DNA of 64,000 nt from Duganella callida (lineage in GTDB: Bacteria > Pseudomonadota > Gammaproteobacteria > Burkholderiales > Burkholderiaceae_D): NCBI RefSeq assembly GCF_004614165.1, contig NZ_SPVG01000023.1:1-64000 (forward strand). The letters are read 5' to 3'. The notes below the pieces were generated by a model, which saw nothing but the letters and a program-made list of their open reading frames with translations, was not told where the DNA came from and made no database searches. Below, one piece after another: positions 20,516 to 29,355 of this stretch. The position numbers and the translations under genes were made by a program. The stretch's first letter is position 1. Each line of letters starts with the position of its first letter.

Positions 20516-21631
20516 TCAGCCCAGCAGGCTGTCCGCGTCGACATAGTTATAGCCTAGGCCGTGCGCCACCGCTTCATAGGTGACGTGGCCGCGGCAGACG
20601 TTCAAACCGTGCTTCAGATGCGGGTTGGCTTTCAGCGCTTTCTGCCAGCCCTTGTCCGCCAGCGCCAGCGCGTGGCCGATGGTGGCATTGTTCAGTGCGA
20701 AGGTGGAGGTGCGCGCCACCGCGCCCGGCATGTTGGCCACGCAGTAGTGCACCACGCCGTCCACCACATAGGTCGGCTGCTCATGCGTGGTGGCGTGCGA
20801 GGTCTCGAAACATCCGCCCTGATCGATCGCCACGTCCACCACCACCGCGCCCTGCTTCATGCGCGCGATCATGGACTTGGTCACCAGTTTGGGCGCCGCC
20901 GCGCCGGGCACCAGCACGCCGCCGATCACCAGGTCCGCATCCAGCACCGCTTCCTCGATCGAATGGGCGTTGGAATACATGGTGGCCACGCGGTTGCCGT
21001 ACACCAGGTCCAGCTGGCGCAACCGGTCGACGTTCTTATCGAGGATGGTGACGCGCGCACCGATGCCGACCGCCATCTGCAGCGCGTTGGTGCCCACCAC
21101 GCCGGCGCCGATGATGGCGATGTGGCCGGGCGCCACGCCGGGCACGCCGCCCAGCAACAGTCCCATGCCGCCCTTGGATTTTTCCAGGTGCGCGGCGCCG
21201 GCCTGGATCGACATGCGTCCCGCCACCTCGCTCATCGGCGCCAGCAGCGGCAGGCCGCCGTTAGCACCGGTGATGGTTTCGTAGGCGATGCACACCGCAC
21301 CCGACGCCACCAGCGCCCTGGTCTGCTCCGGGTCCGGCGCCAGGTGCAGATAGGTGTACAGGATCTGCCCCTCGCGCAGCATGGCGCATTCCTGCGGCTG
21401 CGGCTCCTTCACTTTCACGATCATCCCGGCGCGGGCGAAGATCTCTGCCGCGCTGTCGATGATGTTGGCGCCCGATGCTTCATACATCGCATCGGTCAGG
21501 CCGATGGCCGCGCCGGCATTTTTCTGTACCAGTACTTGATGACCACGCAATACGAGTTCCTTCACGCTGGCCGGGGTAAGGCCAACGCGGGACTCCTGGT
21601 TCTTGATCTCTTTTGGGACGCCGACCAGCAT
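20516..21631 (-). CDS. ald: alanine dehydrogenase
   Basis: Protein of 371 residues. The start is ATG 21631 ([10 protein letters not shown]), with GAGGAG seven bases upstream; a start at 21646 would overlap the aminotransferase gene and has no such site. Seen: the N-terminal [14 protein letters not shown] signature, H-L-A-P-D near 95, the NAD Rossmann motif [10 protein letters not shown] near 175 and D-Q-G-G-C-F-E-T-S near 270. It deaminates L-alanine to pyruvate, NADH and ammonia. In this operon it should regenerate the pyruvate consumed by the neighbouring beta-alanine:pyruvate aminotransferase. Confidence 0.96.
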   Translation of the reverse strand: MLVGVPKEIKNQESRVGLTPASVKELVLRGHQVLVQKNAGAAIGLTDAMYEASGANIIDSAAEIFARAGMIVKVKEPQPQECAMLREGQILYTYLHLAPDPEQTRALVASGAVCIAYETITGANGGLPLLAPMSEVAGRMSIQAGAAHLEKSKGGMGLLLGGVPGVAPGHIAIIGAGVVGTNALQMAVGIGARVTILDKNVDRLRQLDLVYGNRVATMYSNAHSIEEAVLDADLVIGGVLVPGAAAPKLVTKSMIARMKQGAVVVDVAIDQGGCFETSHATTHEQPTYVVDGVVHYCVANMPGAVARTSTFALNNATIGHALALADKGWQKALKANPHLKHGLNVCRGHVTYEAVAHGLGYNYVDADSLLG

Positions 21632-21642
21632 GGTAGTTCTCC

Positions 21643-22959
21643 TCATTCCAGGTTTTTAAGGACTTCCCTCAACTTTCCGAACAACTCATCAATGTGTTTT
21701 TTCTCGAGGACCAGCGGCGGCGACAGGGCGATGATGTCGCCGGTGACGCGGATCAGGATGCCGTCGGCGTAGGCCTGCTTGAAGGCGGCAAAGGCGCGCG
21801 CCCCCGGCTTGCCGGCGATCGGCGCCAGCTCGATGCCGGCGATCAGGCCGATGGTGCGGATGTCGATCACGTGCGGCAGACCTTTCAGCGAGTGCACGGC
21901 GTCGGCCCAGTACTCGGCCATGCCGGCCGCGTGGTCGAGGATCTTCTGCTCCCTGAATACCTCCAGCGTCGCCAGCGAGGCGGCGCAGGCCACCGGGTGG
22001 CCCGAGTAGGTGTAGCCGTGGAATAGTTCGATGCCGGCCGGCGCGTCCATGAAGGCATCGTAGATATGCTGTTTGCTGAACACCGCCCCCATCGGAATGG
22101 TGCCGTTGGTGAGGCCCTTGGCGGTGGTCATCATGTCCGGCTCGACGTCGAAGTAATCGCCGGCGAACGGCGTGGTCAGGCGGCCGAAGCCGGTGATCAC
22201 TTCATCGAAGATCAGCAGGATGCCGTGCTTGGTGCACAGCTCGCGCAGGCGCTTGAGGTAGCCCTTGGGCGGAATCAGCACGCCGGTCGATCCGGCCACC
22301 GGCTCGACGATCACCGCGGCGATGGTGGAAGCGTCGTGCAGCGCGACGATGCGTTCCAGCTCGTCGGCCAGGTTGGCGCCGTGTTCCGGCTCGCCGCGCG
22401 TGTAGGCGTTCTTTTCCAGGTTGTGCGTGTGCGGCAGGTGATCGACGCCCGGCAGCATCACGCCGTACGGCTTGCGGTTGCCGGCGATGCCGCCCACCGA
22501 GATGCCGCCGAAGCCGACGCCATGGTAGCCGCGCTCACGGCCGATCAGGCGCGTGCGGCTGGCTTCCCCGCGCGCCTTGTGATAGGCCAGCGCGATCTTC
22601 AGCGCGGTATCCACCGCTTCGGAACCGGAGTTGGTGTAGAACACGTGGCCGTAGCGATGGTTGGTGTATTCCATCAGCTTCTCGGCCAGGTCGAACGCGG
22701 CCGGGTGGCCCATCTGGAAGGTCGGCGCGAAATCCAGCTGGCCGACCATCTCGCGCACGGCGGCGACGATCTTCGGCTGCGCATGGCCGCACGGCACGCA
22801 CCACAGGCCGGCGGTGCCGTCCAGGATGCTGCGCCCGTCCACGTCCTTGTAGTACATCCCTTGCGCCGACACCAGCAGGCGCGGATGGGCTTTGAAATCG
22901 CGGTTGTTCGTGAATGGCATCCAGAAGGACGACATCGATTCTGGTCGGGACTCGTTCAT
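21643..22959 (-). CDS. class III aminotransferase, probably beta-alanine (omega-amino acid):pyruvate transaminase
   Basis: PLP enzyme of 438 residues. Seen: N-S-G-S-E-A-V-D-T-A-L-K near 110 (phosphate binding), Y-H-G-V near 145, F-D-E-V-I-T-G-F-G-R near 250, and the Schiff-base Lys in M-M-T-T-A-K-G-L-T-N-G near 285. Length and motifs match omega-amino acid:pyruvate aminotransferases. It should convert beta-alanine and pyruvate to malonate semialdehyde and L-alanine. It is the first gene of the pyrimidine operon, with AGGAGAGG just before its ATG, and diverges from a MocR regulator. Confidence 0.93.
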   Translation of the reverse strand: MNESRPESMSSFWMPFTNNRDFKAHPRLLVSAQGMYYKDVDGRSILDGTAGLWCVPCGHAQPKIVAAVREMVGQLDFAPTFQMGHPAAFDLAEKLMEYTNHRYGHVFYTNSGSEAVDTALKIALAYHKARGEASRTRLIGRERGYHGVGFGGISVGGIAGNRKPYGVMLPGVDHLPHTHNLEKNAYTRGEPEHGANLADELERIVALHDASTIAAVIVEPVAGSTGVLIPPKGYLKRLRELCTKHGILLIFDEVITGFGRLTTPFAGDYFDVEPDMMTTAKGLTNGTIPMGAVFSKQHIYDAFMDAPAGIELFHGYTYSGHPVACAASLATLEVFREQKILDHAAGMAEYWADAVHSLKGLPHVIDIRTIGLIAGIELAPIAGKPGARAFAAFKQAYADGILIRVTGDIIALSPPLVLEKKHIDELFGKLREVLKNLE

Positions 22960-23152
22960 GCACCTCTCCTATGAAACAACTTTCTTCGGATTTTTTTGAC
23001 AAACCGTAAAAAAATTTACCAGTTGGCAAAATGATGATGCAATAATAGACAGCAGGACAACTATGGCACAGATACACAAATCATCAAAACTGTCCAACCG
23101 TACTGGCAACAAAAACACTACAGTTTTGTTTTCACGCTGCGTGGAGTCAAGG
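22960..23152. promoter_or_regulatory. divergent control region of the pyrimidine operon and the MocR gene
   Basis: This 193-base AT-rich spacer holds a perfect 9-bp inverted repeat, CAAAACTGT at 23085-23093 and ACAGTTTTG at 23120-23128 (centre-to-centre 35 bases). A TTGACA hexamer at 22996-23001 points toward the regulator. The repeat lies on the regulator side and is a good candidate operator for the MocR or RutR-like protein encoded next door. Confidence 0.6.
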
Positions 23153-24607
23153 ATGGAAGAAGCAAGTCCTGCGCTCGATCAAGCCGGCTGGCCCGTGCTG
23201 AATATCGAGCGCAAACACAAGGGCAGCCTGGTCGAGCAGATCGTGGCCGCCATCAGCGCCATGGTCGGCCGCCGCGAGTTGCGCGTCGGCACCAAAATGC
23301 CGTCGGTGCGGCAGTTCGCCAAGTGTAATGGTGTCAGCACCTTTACAGTTGTCGAGGCCTACGACCGATTGGTGACGCTGGGATTGCTGTCGTCGCGGCG
23401 CGGGTCCGGCTACTTCGTGGCGCGTCAGGACCTGCCCGCCGCGCTGGCGCCGGCCGTGCTGCAGGCCACGCCGGCCGCCATCGACGCGCTCACGCCAGAG
23501 CTGTATTCGGGCGTCTCGGAAGCGCTGCCGGTGGGCGCCGGCTGGCTGCCGCCCGAGTGGTACGGCGAGGATACCATCCTCGATGCCGTGCGCCAGGCCA
23601 TGCGCATCCCGGCCAACCGCCTGCGCGGCTACGGCCACCCGCTCGGCTTCCCGACACTGCGCCAGTACATGGCCAGTACGCTGGGCGAGGAACTGTTCGC
23701 GGTCGAACCGGAACAGATCCTGCTCACCCATGGCGCCACCCACGCCTTCGATCTGGTACTGCGCACGCTCACCCGTCCCGGCGACACGGTTTTCGTGGAA
23801 GATCCCGGTTACAGCAACCTGCTGTCGCTGATACGCCATCACGGCTGCATCGCGGTCGGCATCCCGCGCGGCGAACATGGCCTCGACCTGGAGGCGCTGG
23901 CCCGGCAGGCGGCCGAGACCCAGCCCAAGCTGATGTTCGTCAACACCGTGCTGCAAAACCCGCTGGGCACCTCGCTGACCGTCGCCCAGGCGCACCGCCT
24001 GCTCGCGCTGGCCGAGCAGTTCGATTTCTGGCTGGTGGAGGATGACATCTATCGCGAGCTGGCGCCGCGTGGAGAAGCTTCATTGGCCGCGATGGACGGC
24101 CTGCGGCGTGTGATCCGTGTCGGCAGCTTTTCCAAGACGCTGTCGCCGGTGCTGCGCGTGGGCTCGATCTGCGCCTCCGCCTCGCTGATCCCCGAGCTGT
24201 TGCGGGTAAAGATGCTGGCCGGTCTCACCACCTCCGAGATCAACGAGCGCGCCGTCTACCACGCCATCACCGCCCGCCCCTACCGGCGCATGGTGGAGAA
24301 GCTGGTGACCCAGCTCGACGCCGGCCGCGAACGCGCCATGGCCAGCCTGCGCGAAGCCGGCATGACGCTGCTGGCGCGCCCGCGCGGCGGCATGTTCGTC
24401 AGCGCCGGCTGGCACGACGCGCCGACGCCGGAATGGAACGGCAAACTCATCGCCGACCAGGCGCTCAAGCACGGCATCCTGCTGTCGCCCTGCGATTTCT
24501 TCATGCTGCGGCCACCGGAAGCGATCTGGTTCCGTTTCAACGTGGCCTACGCCGATCACCCCCAACTCCTGACCTTCCTGAGACTCATATGCCGGCAGAA
24601 AAACTGA
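23153..24607 (+). CDS. MocR-type (GntR HTH plus aminotransferase fold) regulator
   Basis: Protein of 484 residues from ATG 23153, chosen because GGAG lies six bases upstream; an ATG 30 codons earlier runs through the operator-like repeat. Residues 15-85 form the GntR winged helix (M-P-S-V-R-Q-F-A...Y-D-R-L-V-T-L-G-L-L-S-S-R-R-G-S-G-Y-F-V). The rest is a fold-type I aminotransferase-like domain with the PLP Lys in S-F-S-K-T-L-S-P near residue 330. MocR proteins sense PLP adducts of amino compounds. Diverging from the aminotransferase gene, it probably senses beta-alanine or a related ligand and activates the operon. Confidence 0.93.
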   Translation: MEEASPALDQAGWPVLNIERKHKGSLVEQIVAAISAMVGRRELRVGTKMPSVRQFAKCNGVSTFTVVEAYDRLVTLGLLSSRRGSGYFVARQDLPAALAPAVLQATPAAIDALTPELYSGVSEALPVGAGWLPPEWYGEDTILDAVRQAMRIPANRLRGYGHPLGFPTLRQYMASTLGEELFAVEPEQILLTHGATHAFDLVLRTLTRPGDTVFVEDPGYSNLLSLIRHHGCIAVGIPRGEHGLDLEALARQAAETQPKLMFVNTVLQNPLGTSLTVAQAHRLLALAEQFDFWLVEDDIYRELAPRGEASLAAMDGLRRVIRVGSFSKTLSPVLRVGSICASASLIPELLRVKMLAGLTTSEINERAVYHAITARPYRRMVEKLVTQLDAGRERAMASLREAGMTLLARPRGGMFVSAGWHDAPTPEWNGKLIADQALKHGILLSPCDFFMLRPPEAIWFRFNVAYADHPQLLTFLRLICRQKN

Positions 24608-25260
24608 AGATCAATCGTCGTCTCCTCAACCGCGACAAGCTGGAAGCGGAGATCACGGCCGAAGCGGTGCGGGTGTTCGCCGAATTCGGCTACGAGGGCA
24701 CGTCCATCGCCACCGTGGCGGAGAACGTCGGACTGTCCAAGCAGAACCTGATGTACTACTTTCCCACCAAGCAGTCGCTGTACCAGCGCGTGCTGGACGA
24801 GGTGCTGGACGACTGGCTGGCGCGCATGGAAAGCCTGGCCGACGCCGCCCAGGACCCGCGCGAAACGCTGCGCACCTATGTGCAGGCCAAGCTGAAATTC
24901 TCGCGCGAGAATCCGTGGGCCTCGCGCGTGTATGCGATGGAAGTGATCAGTGGCGCGCCGCTGTACGGCGGCCAGATACAGAGCCGCGTGGTGCCGCTGG
25001 TGCGCAAGGATATCGAAGTGTTCGAGCAGTGGATCAGGGAAGGCCGCATCGCGCCGGTGAACGCGACCCACCTGCTGTTCGCGATCTGGGCGATGACGCA
25101 GTCCTATGCGGACTTCTCGGCCCAGATGGCGCTGGTGTTGAACCGCAAGCAGTTGAACAAAAAGGATTTCGACGATGCCGAAAAGGTCATCGTCGACATG
25201 GTGCTGGCAGCGATCAGCGTGCCTTTACCGCGGCAGGCTGACGGCGGCGGCGCGCCGTAA
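24589..25260 (+). CDS. RutR-like TetR-family regulator of pyrimidine catabolism
   Basis: Protein of 223 residues from ATG 24589, overlapping the MocR gene by 19 bases. Residues 16-65 form the TetR HTH (A-E-F-G-Y-E-G-T-S-I-A-T-V-A...G-L-S-K-Q-N-L-M-Y-Y-F). The C-terminal part follows E. coli RutR closely in pattern (E-V-I-S-G-A-P, then H-L-L-F-A-I-W-A-M-T-Q-S-Y-A-D-F). RutR binds uracil and thymine, so a pyrimidine effector is likely. Pairing it with MocR would give sensing at both pathway ends. Its 3' end overlaps the convergent PEP-CTERM gene by 47 bases. Confidence 0.92.
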   Translation: MPAEKLKINRRLLNRDKLEAEITAEAVRVFAEFGYEGTSIATVAENVGLSKQNLMYYFPTKQSLYQRVLDEVLDDWLARMESLADAAQDPRETLRTYVQAKLKFSRENPWASRVYAMEVISGAPLYGGQIQSRVVPLVRKDIEVFEQWIREGRIAPVNATHLLFAIWAMTQSYADFSAQMALVLNRKQLNKKDFDDAEKVIVDMVLAAISVPLPRQADGGGAP

Positions 25261-26149
25261 CAGCGACCAGCGCCAGGCCGCCGAGCAGCATGGCGTAAGT
25301 CGACGGTTCCGGCACCGCGGTGGCAAAGCCCGGCACATTCGCGGCCTTGAAGTAGTGATTGGCGTTGATCTGGATCGACGAGGCCCAAGAGTCCACGATC
25401 ACGTTGCCGTTGATGACGCCACTGCCGCCGTTGACCGCGGCCTTCGGCGCCAGGATGTTGGCGGTCAGGCCGGTGTTCACGCCCAGGCTGGTGGCGTCGT
25501 AGAAGTTGAACAGCACGTTGTAGTTTTCGAAGCCCTGGTAGCCGCCGCCCAGCTTGGCCGAACTACCGCTGATGTTGAAGATCAGGGTCGAACCGGCGTT
25601 CAGGTTGCTGAAGTTAAAATAAGTCACCGACGACAGCGTGGACGCCGAGATATCGATGATCTCCACCGCGCTCTTGGAACCCTTGATGTTCAGACCGCCC
25701 CACTGCACGCTGGCGCTGCCGGTGGTGGCCAGCTTGGACAGCGAAGACGAGGTCGCCGTCAGTTGCGAACTCATCGTGCCGAGGTTGGCCGGCGATGTAC
25801 CGGACTGCACTTTCGAATACACGTCGGCATTCTTGATGCTGCTCTTGCCGCCGACATAGGTGTCGCCGTTCTTGATCGAACCGCCGGTCAGGGTGAGGTT
25901 GCCGCCGGCGATCAGCGAATAATGGCCGAAGGCGTCGACATTGTTGGCATTGACGGAATAGCTGCTCAGGCTGACGTTGCGACCCGCTAAGATGGCACCC
26001 TCCACATCCGCGCTCGGCGCCGAGAAGTCGGTGAAGGAAAATACGTTGGCACCGTGCAGGCCCAGATCCAGCACGGCGGCATGGGCCGTGCCCAGCGCGG
26101 CAACGGCAAGCACGGCGGCGGAAACAGCGGTTTTGGTCATGGCAGCCAT
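25214..26149 (-). CDS. PEP-CTERM protein with choice-of-anchor A domain (copy 1)
   Basis: Exported protein of 311 residues. A signal peptide covers residues 1-24. A Ser/Asn/Gly-rich beta domain of the choice-of-anchor A type follows (A-I-L-A-G-R-N-V-S-L-S-S-Y near 52, Y-N-V-L-F-N-F-Y-D near 225, and I-L-A-P-K-A-A-V-N-G-G-S-G-V-I-N-G near 250). The sorting tail is V-P-E-P-S-T-Y-A-M-L-L-G-G-L with a membrane helix and R-R-R-R. Such tails are processed by exosortase and the proteins usually go to the cell surface or matrix. GAGGA precedes the ATG. A paralogue lies upstream. Confidence 0.92.
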   Translation of the reverse strand: MAAMTKTAVSAAVLAVAALGTAHAAVLDLGLHGANVFSFTDFSAPSADVEGAILAGRNVSLSSYSVNANNVDAFGHYSLIAGGNLTLTGGSIKNGDTYVGGKSSIKNADVYSKVQSGTSPANLGTMSSQLTATSSSLSKLATTGSASVQWGGLNIKGSKSAVEIIDISASTLSSVTYFNFSNLNAGSTLIFNISGSSAKLGGGYQGFENYNVLFNFYDATSLGVNTGLTANILAPKAAVNGGSGVINGNVIVDSWASSIQINANHYFKAANVPGFATAVPEPSTYAMLLGGLALVAVTARRRRQPAAVKAR

Positions 26150-26224
26150 AGAATTTTCCTCATGAGCAATTTAAGTTACTCTAACGATATCATAATCCAA
26201 GCCCATCTTTCCACATGGAAAATA

Positions 26225-26259
26225 AAAATCCCCGGCAAGCGCGGCTTGCCGGGGATTTT
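26225..26259 (-). terminator. rho-independent terminator behind PEP-CTERM copy 2
   Basis: Perfect 16-bp inverted repeat (AAAATCCCCGGCAAGC and its complement) around a 3-base GCG loop, 18 bases beyond the stop at 26278. Reading the minus strand the hairpin runs into TTTTTATTTT. It separates the two PEP-CTERM genes transcriptionally. Confidence 0.9.
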
Positions 26260-26277
26260 GCCGGGACCTGCTGTGTC

Positions 26278-27369
26278 TTATTTGCGACGACGGCGGGCGA
26301 TCGCGCCCACCAGGCCCAGGCCGGCCAGCAGCATGGCATAGGTTTCCGGTTCCGGCACCGGCGCGGCCGGCAGCACGCCGGTGAACGCCTGCTGGTGAAT
26401 TTCGCCGTACTGGTTGAGGGTCTTGGCGAACACGCCGCCTTCGACGTTGGCGCCGCCGGTATTGCTGAAGGTGCCATCCGCCACCAGCACCTGGCCGCCG
26501 AAAGTGCGGCCGACGCTGACGCTGGTATTGGCGCCGGCGAAGTTCCAGATCAGTTCGCTGCCCAGACTCTGCGCCTGGTTGAAGTTCGCCGACAAGTTCA
26601 GCGTTTTATCGTCGGTGTTGAAGATCACCGTGCTGGCGCCGGTCAGATTGAAATGCAGGTCGGTGGTGGTGGACGAGAAGATCTTGCTGTCCAGCGCGGT
26701 CAGGTCGAACACCAGCACGCCGTTGACGGCCTTGCCGTTGAAGGTGACGTCGTGATCGTTGTTGCTGAATACGACCGAAGTGCCGGCCGTGCCCTTCAGC
26801 GCCGACAACTGGCTCGACAGCCCTTGCATCACCGACGAAAAATTGGTCGAGGTCGATGCGGCCAGGGTGCTGTTCATGGTGCTGGTGGTGGCGTTCAGCA
26901 CCTTGTTGTTCAGGTTGATGTTATCGTAGCTGGCCGCATGGATGTTGTTGCTGAAGTTCACGCTGCTGGCCGCGCCATTGATCCACACATCGCCGCCGCT
27001 GAAGCTGGAGTTCCTGGCGCCGCCGCCGACATACGCTTCGCCGGTATTGACGGTCGAGTTGTTGAAGTCGCCGGCCACCACCGCGCCCAGGCCGTTGACG
27101 TGGACGTTGTTGCTGACGCTGCCGCCCACGGTCAGGCCGGCGTAGGCCGAGGCTGGCGTGGTGTTGGTATGCTGCACATAATCGCCGCCCGACACATCGC
27201 CACCCACATAAGTGCGGCCGTCGACGTGCGAGGTCGAGGTCAGCTTGCCGCTGACGACCACATTGAACTGCTGCAGCATCTGGGTGGCGGTCAGCGGCGT
27301 AGTGGCGGCCTGGGCTGCGCCGGACAACAGTACGGCGGCGGCAATAGCGATACGGGTGCGAGCGATCAT
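26278..27369 (-). CDS. PEP-CTERM protein with choice-of-anchor A domain (copy 2)
   Basis: Exported protein of 363 residues. Signal peptide residues 1-22 (end A-Q-A-A) lead to a repetitive Asn/Ser/Gly/Val-rich region with several T-Y-V-G-G-D-V / A-Y-V-G-G-G-A turns near 50-120. The choice-of-anchor A core follows (E-L-I-W-N-F-A-G-A-N near 280, then V-L-V-A-D-G-T-F-S-N-T-G-G-A-N-V-E-G near 305) and the tail is V-P-E-P-E-T-Y-A-M-L-L-A-G-L plus helix plus R-R-R-R-K. It is homologous to the next gene and probably arose by tandem duplication and divergence. Likely a surface or matrix protein; no enzymatic motif. Confidence 0.92.
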   Translation of the reverse strand: MIARTRIAIAAAVLLSGAAQAATTPLTATQMLQQFNVVVSGKLTSTSHVDGRTYVGGDVSGGDYVQHTNTTPASAYAGLTVGGSVSNNVHVNGLGAVVAGDFNNSTVNTGEAYVGGGARNSSFSGGDVWINGAASSVNFSNNIHAASYDNINLNNKVLNATTSTMNSTLAASTSTNFSSVMQGLSSQLSALKGTAGTSVVFSNNDHDVTFNGKAVNGVLVFDLTALDSKIFSSTTTDLHFNLTGASTVIFNTDDKTLNLSANFNQAQSLGSELIWNFAGANTSVSVGRTFGGQVLVADGTFSNTGGANVEGGVFAKTLNQYGEIHQQAFTGVLPAAPVPEPETYAMLLAGLGLVGAIARRRRK

Positions 27370-27483
27370 GTATCTATCCTTGAGAGATTAATAACAATTA
27401 TTGCAATTAGGATAGCATGATTTATTAAAGCTTGCATAATGAAATAGTCGTCCATCTGTTAAAAATCCGCTAAGCTAGCCGTT
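27370..27483. promoter_or_regulatory. divergent promoter region PEP-CTERM 2 / GNAT
   Basis: A 114-base AT-rich spacer between divergent genes, with runs such as GATTAATAACAATTATTGCAAT that suit promoter melting. No operator is recognisable. Confidence 0.4.
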
Positions 27484-28062
27484 ATGAACAGTTTCCAGCC
27501 CATCCAGCTCCACACACCGCGCCTGACGCTGCGCTTTGTCGAGAGCGGCGACGCCGCCGCCGTGTTCCGCATCCTGTCCGATCCGGAAACGATGCGCTAT
27601 TTCAGCAGCACGCCATGGCTGCATATCGCGCAGGCGGTCGACAATATCGAACAAACCCTCAAAGGCTACCTGGACGGCAGCGCCTTGCGGCTGGCCATCG
27701 TCCCGCGCGAGGGGGAACAGGCGGGCGAACTGATCGGCAGCGTCACCCTGTACGCCTTCGACCGCCGCAACCACCGCTGCGAAATCGGCTATATCCTCGA
27801 TCGCCGCCACTGGGGCAAGCGCTACGCACAGGAAGCCCTGCGGGCGACGATCGAGCACGCCTTCGGCCCGCTGGAACTGCACCGCCTGGAAGCGGACATC
27901 CATCCCGACAATATTGCGTCCGAACGCCTGCTGGCCAGCCTGCATTTCCAGCGCGAAGGCCACCTGCGCGAGCGCTGGTTCGTCGGCGGCGAGATTTCGG
28001 ACAGCGTCATCTACGGCCTGCTGCGCAAGGACTGGCACGCCGCCGTTCATCGCCCGGAATGA
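27484..28062 (+). CDS. GNAT N-acetyltransferase, RimJ/RimL-like
   Basis: Protein of 192 residues. The opening L-H-T-P-R-L-T-L-R motif, the I-G-Y-I-L-D-R-R-H-W-G-K-R-Y-A-Q-E-A-L segment (acetyl-CoA site, about 105-125) and H-R-L-E-A-D-I-H-P-D-N-I-A-S-E-R-L-L near 140 are standard for the RimJ/RimL group. These enzymes acetylate N-terminal amines of ribosomal proteins or small amines. The true substrate cannot be told from sequence. It diverges from the PEP-CTERM gene. Confidence 0.9.
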   Translation: MNSFQPIQLHTPRLTLRFVESGDAAAVFRILSDPETMRYFSSTPWLHIAQAVDNIEQTLKGYLDGSALRLAIVPREGEQAGELIGSVTLYAFDRRNHRCEIGYILDRRHWGKRYAQEALRATIEHAFGPLELHRLEADIHPDNIASERLLASLHFQREGHLRERWFVGGEISDSVIYGLLRKDWHAAVHRPE

Positions 28063-28165
28063 CCGGTTATCCCCGTCAAACCGCAGTTGATCGGAATCCG
28101 CTGTCGTCGCCGGAAACGTCTGGTTACAGTGATCCCATCGCAACACGTTTTGATGGAGAGACAAG

Positions 28166-28432
28166 ATGAGCAAATTGAACATGCAGTCGGTGCTGGACCT
28201 GTTCGAGGAAATTTTCCAGGCCCTGTGCCGCATGGCGCGCTACGGCGTGCGCCTGATCGGCCGCATGTCGCCGCAGGCGCTGCTGGGCGCGGCGCTGGTG
28301 CTGGCCTTCATCTGCTCGATCCTGCCGCTGGCCCTGGTGCTGTTCGTGATCTTCCTGCTGATCAAACTCGCGGTCGGCGCCAGCGTGCTCGGCGCCCGCC
28401 GCCACCGCCGCCACCAGGAGCACGTTGAATGA
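28166..28432 (+). CDS. small membrane protein preceding a LytS-type kinase
   Basis: Protein of 88 residues with a GGAGAGAC ribosome site before ATG 28166. An amphipathic N-terminal 35 residues is followed by one long or two short hydrophobic segments (A-L-L-G-A-A-L-V-L-A-F-I... to F-V-I-F-L-L-I-K-L-A-V-G, residues 39-70) and a basic, His/Arg-rich C-tail. It overlaps the kinase gene by 4 bases (ATGA), so it is probably made together with it and may be a membrane accessory or sensor subunit. No known family recognised. Confidence 0.78.
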   Translation: MSKLNMQSVLDLFEEIFQALCRMARYGVRLIGRMSPQALLGAALVLAFICSILPLALVLFVIFLLIKLAVGASVLGARRHRRHQEHVE

Positions 28433-29355
28433 AGAAACACCGGCTGGCCGAGGCCGGCTACAACAACGCCCGCAGCCTGCTCGACATCGTGCGCGAAGTC
28501 GGCGAAACCGCCATCCACCTGTGGTGGCGTTTTTTCGACTGGCTGGCCCAGGTCGAATGGCGCAAGCTGGCGATGATCTGGGTGGTGCTGATGCTGGCCG
28601 CGGCGCCGTTCGGCATGCCGCGCCAGGTCGGCATGTTCATCCTGTTTTCCTGCGGCCTCAAGGTGCTGGCCGGCGGCAAGCGCAAGGCCGAGCTGGAGGC
28701 GCGCAGCGCCGAGTCGCACGCCGACGAGGAAAGCATAGAACGGCGCGTGGTCGAGGCGCGCATGGCGGCGCTGCAGGCCCAGGTCGAGCCGCACTTCCTG
28801 TTCAACACCCTGGCGCTGATCGGCCAGCTGATCGAAACCGATCCGCCGCAGGCCGCGCGCATCCACCAGAACCTGATCGACTACCTGCGCGCCACGCTGC
28901 CGCAGATGCGCGCCAAGGGCGCCGGCACGCTGGGCCGGCAGATCGAGATGTCGCGCGCCTACCTGGCCATCATGCAGGCGCGCATGCGCTCGCGGCTGGC
29001 GGTGTCGATCGACGTGCCGGCGGAAATGCTGAGCGCCACCTTTCCGGTGATGATGCTGCAGATTCTGATCGAGAACGCCATCAAGCACGGGCTGGAACCC
29101 AAGATCGACGGCGGCCGCATCGACATCCGCGCCGCGGTCGACCACCAAATGCTGCAGGTCGACGTGATCGATGACGGCGTCGGTTTCAATCCCTTCGCCG
29201 GCGACGGCGTCGGCCTGGCCAATGTGCGCGAACGCCTGCGTATCCAGTACGGCAACCGCGCGCAGCTGGTGATCGAGGCGCCCCTGACCGGCGGCACCCG
29301 CGCCAGCATCCGCGTGCCCTACGCGCCCGACATTTTTGCAGCGAGTGCCAAATGA
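28429..29355 (+). CDS. LytS/YehU-type sensor histidine kinase
   Basis: Protein of 308 residues. Residues 30-80 contain two short membrane stretches (W-V-V-L-M-L-A-A-A-P-F and M-F-I-L-F-S-C-G-L). The His_kinase domain follows with the phospho-acceptor in Q-V-E-P-H-F-L-F-N-T-L near residue 122. The ATPase has the N-box I-E-N-A-I-K-H-G-L near 222 and the G-box D-D-G-V-G-F-N-P...G-V-G-L-A-N-V-R-E-R-L near 255. There is little extracellular sensing region, so the signal may come through the small protein upstream. It overlaps its response-regulator gene as ATGA. Confidence 0.93.
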   Translation: MKKHRLAEAGYNNARSLLDIVREVGETAIHLWWRFFDWLAQVEWRKLAMIWVVLMLAAAPFGMPRQVGMFILFSCGLKVLAGGKRKAELEARSAESHADEESIERRVVEARMAALQAQVEPHFLFNTLALIGQLIETDPPQAARIHQNLIDYLRATLPQMRAKGAGTLGRQIEMSRAYLAIMQARMRSRLAVSIDVPAEMLSATFPVMMLQILIENAIKHGLEPKIDGGRIDIRAAVDHQMLQVDVIDDGVGFNPFAGDGVGLANVRERLRIQYGNRAQLVIEAPLTGGTRASIRVPYAPDIFAASAK

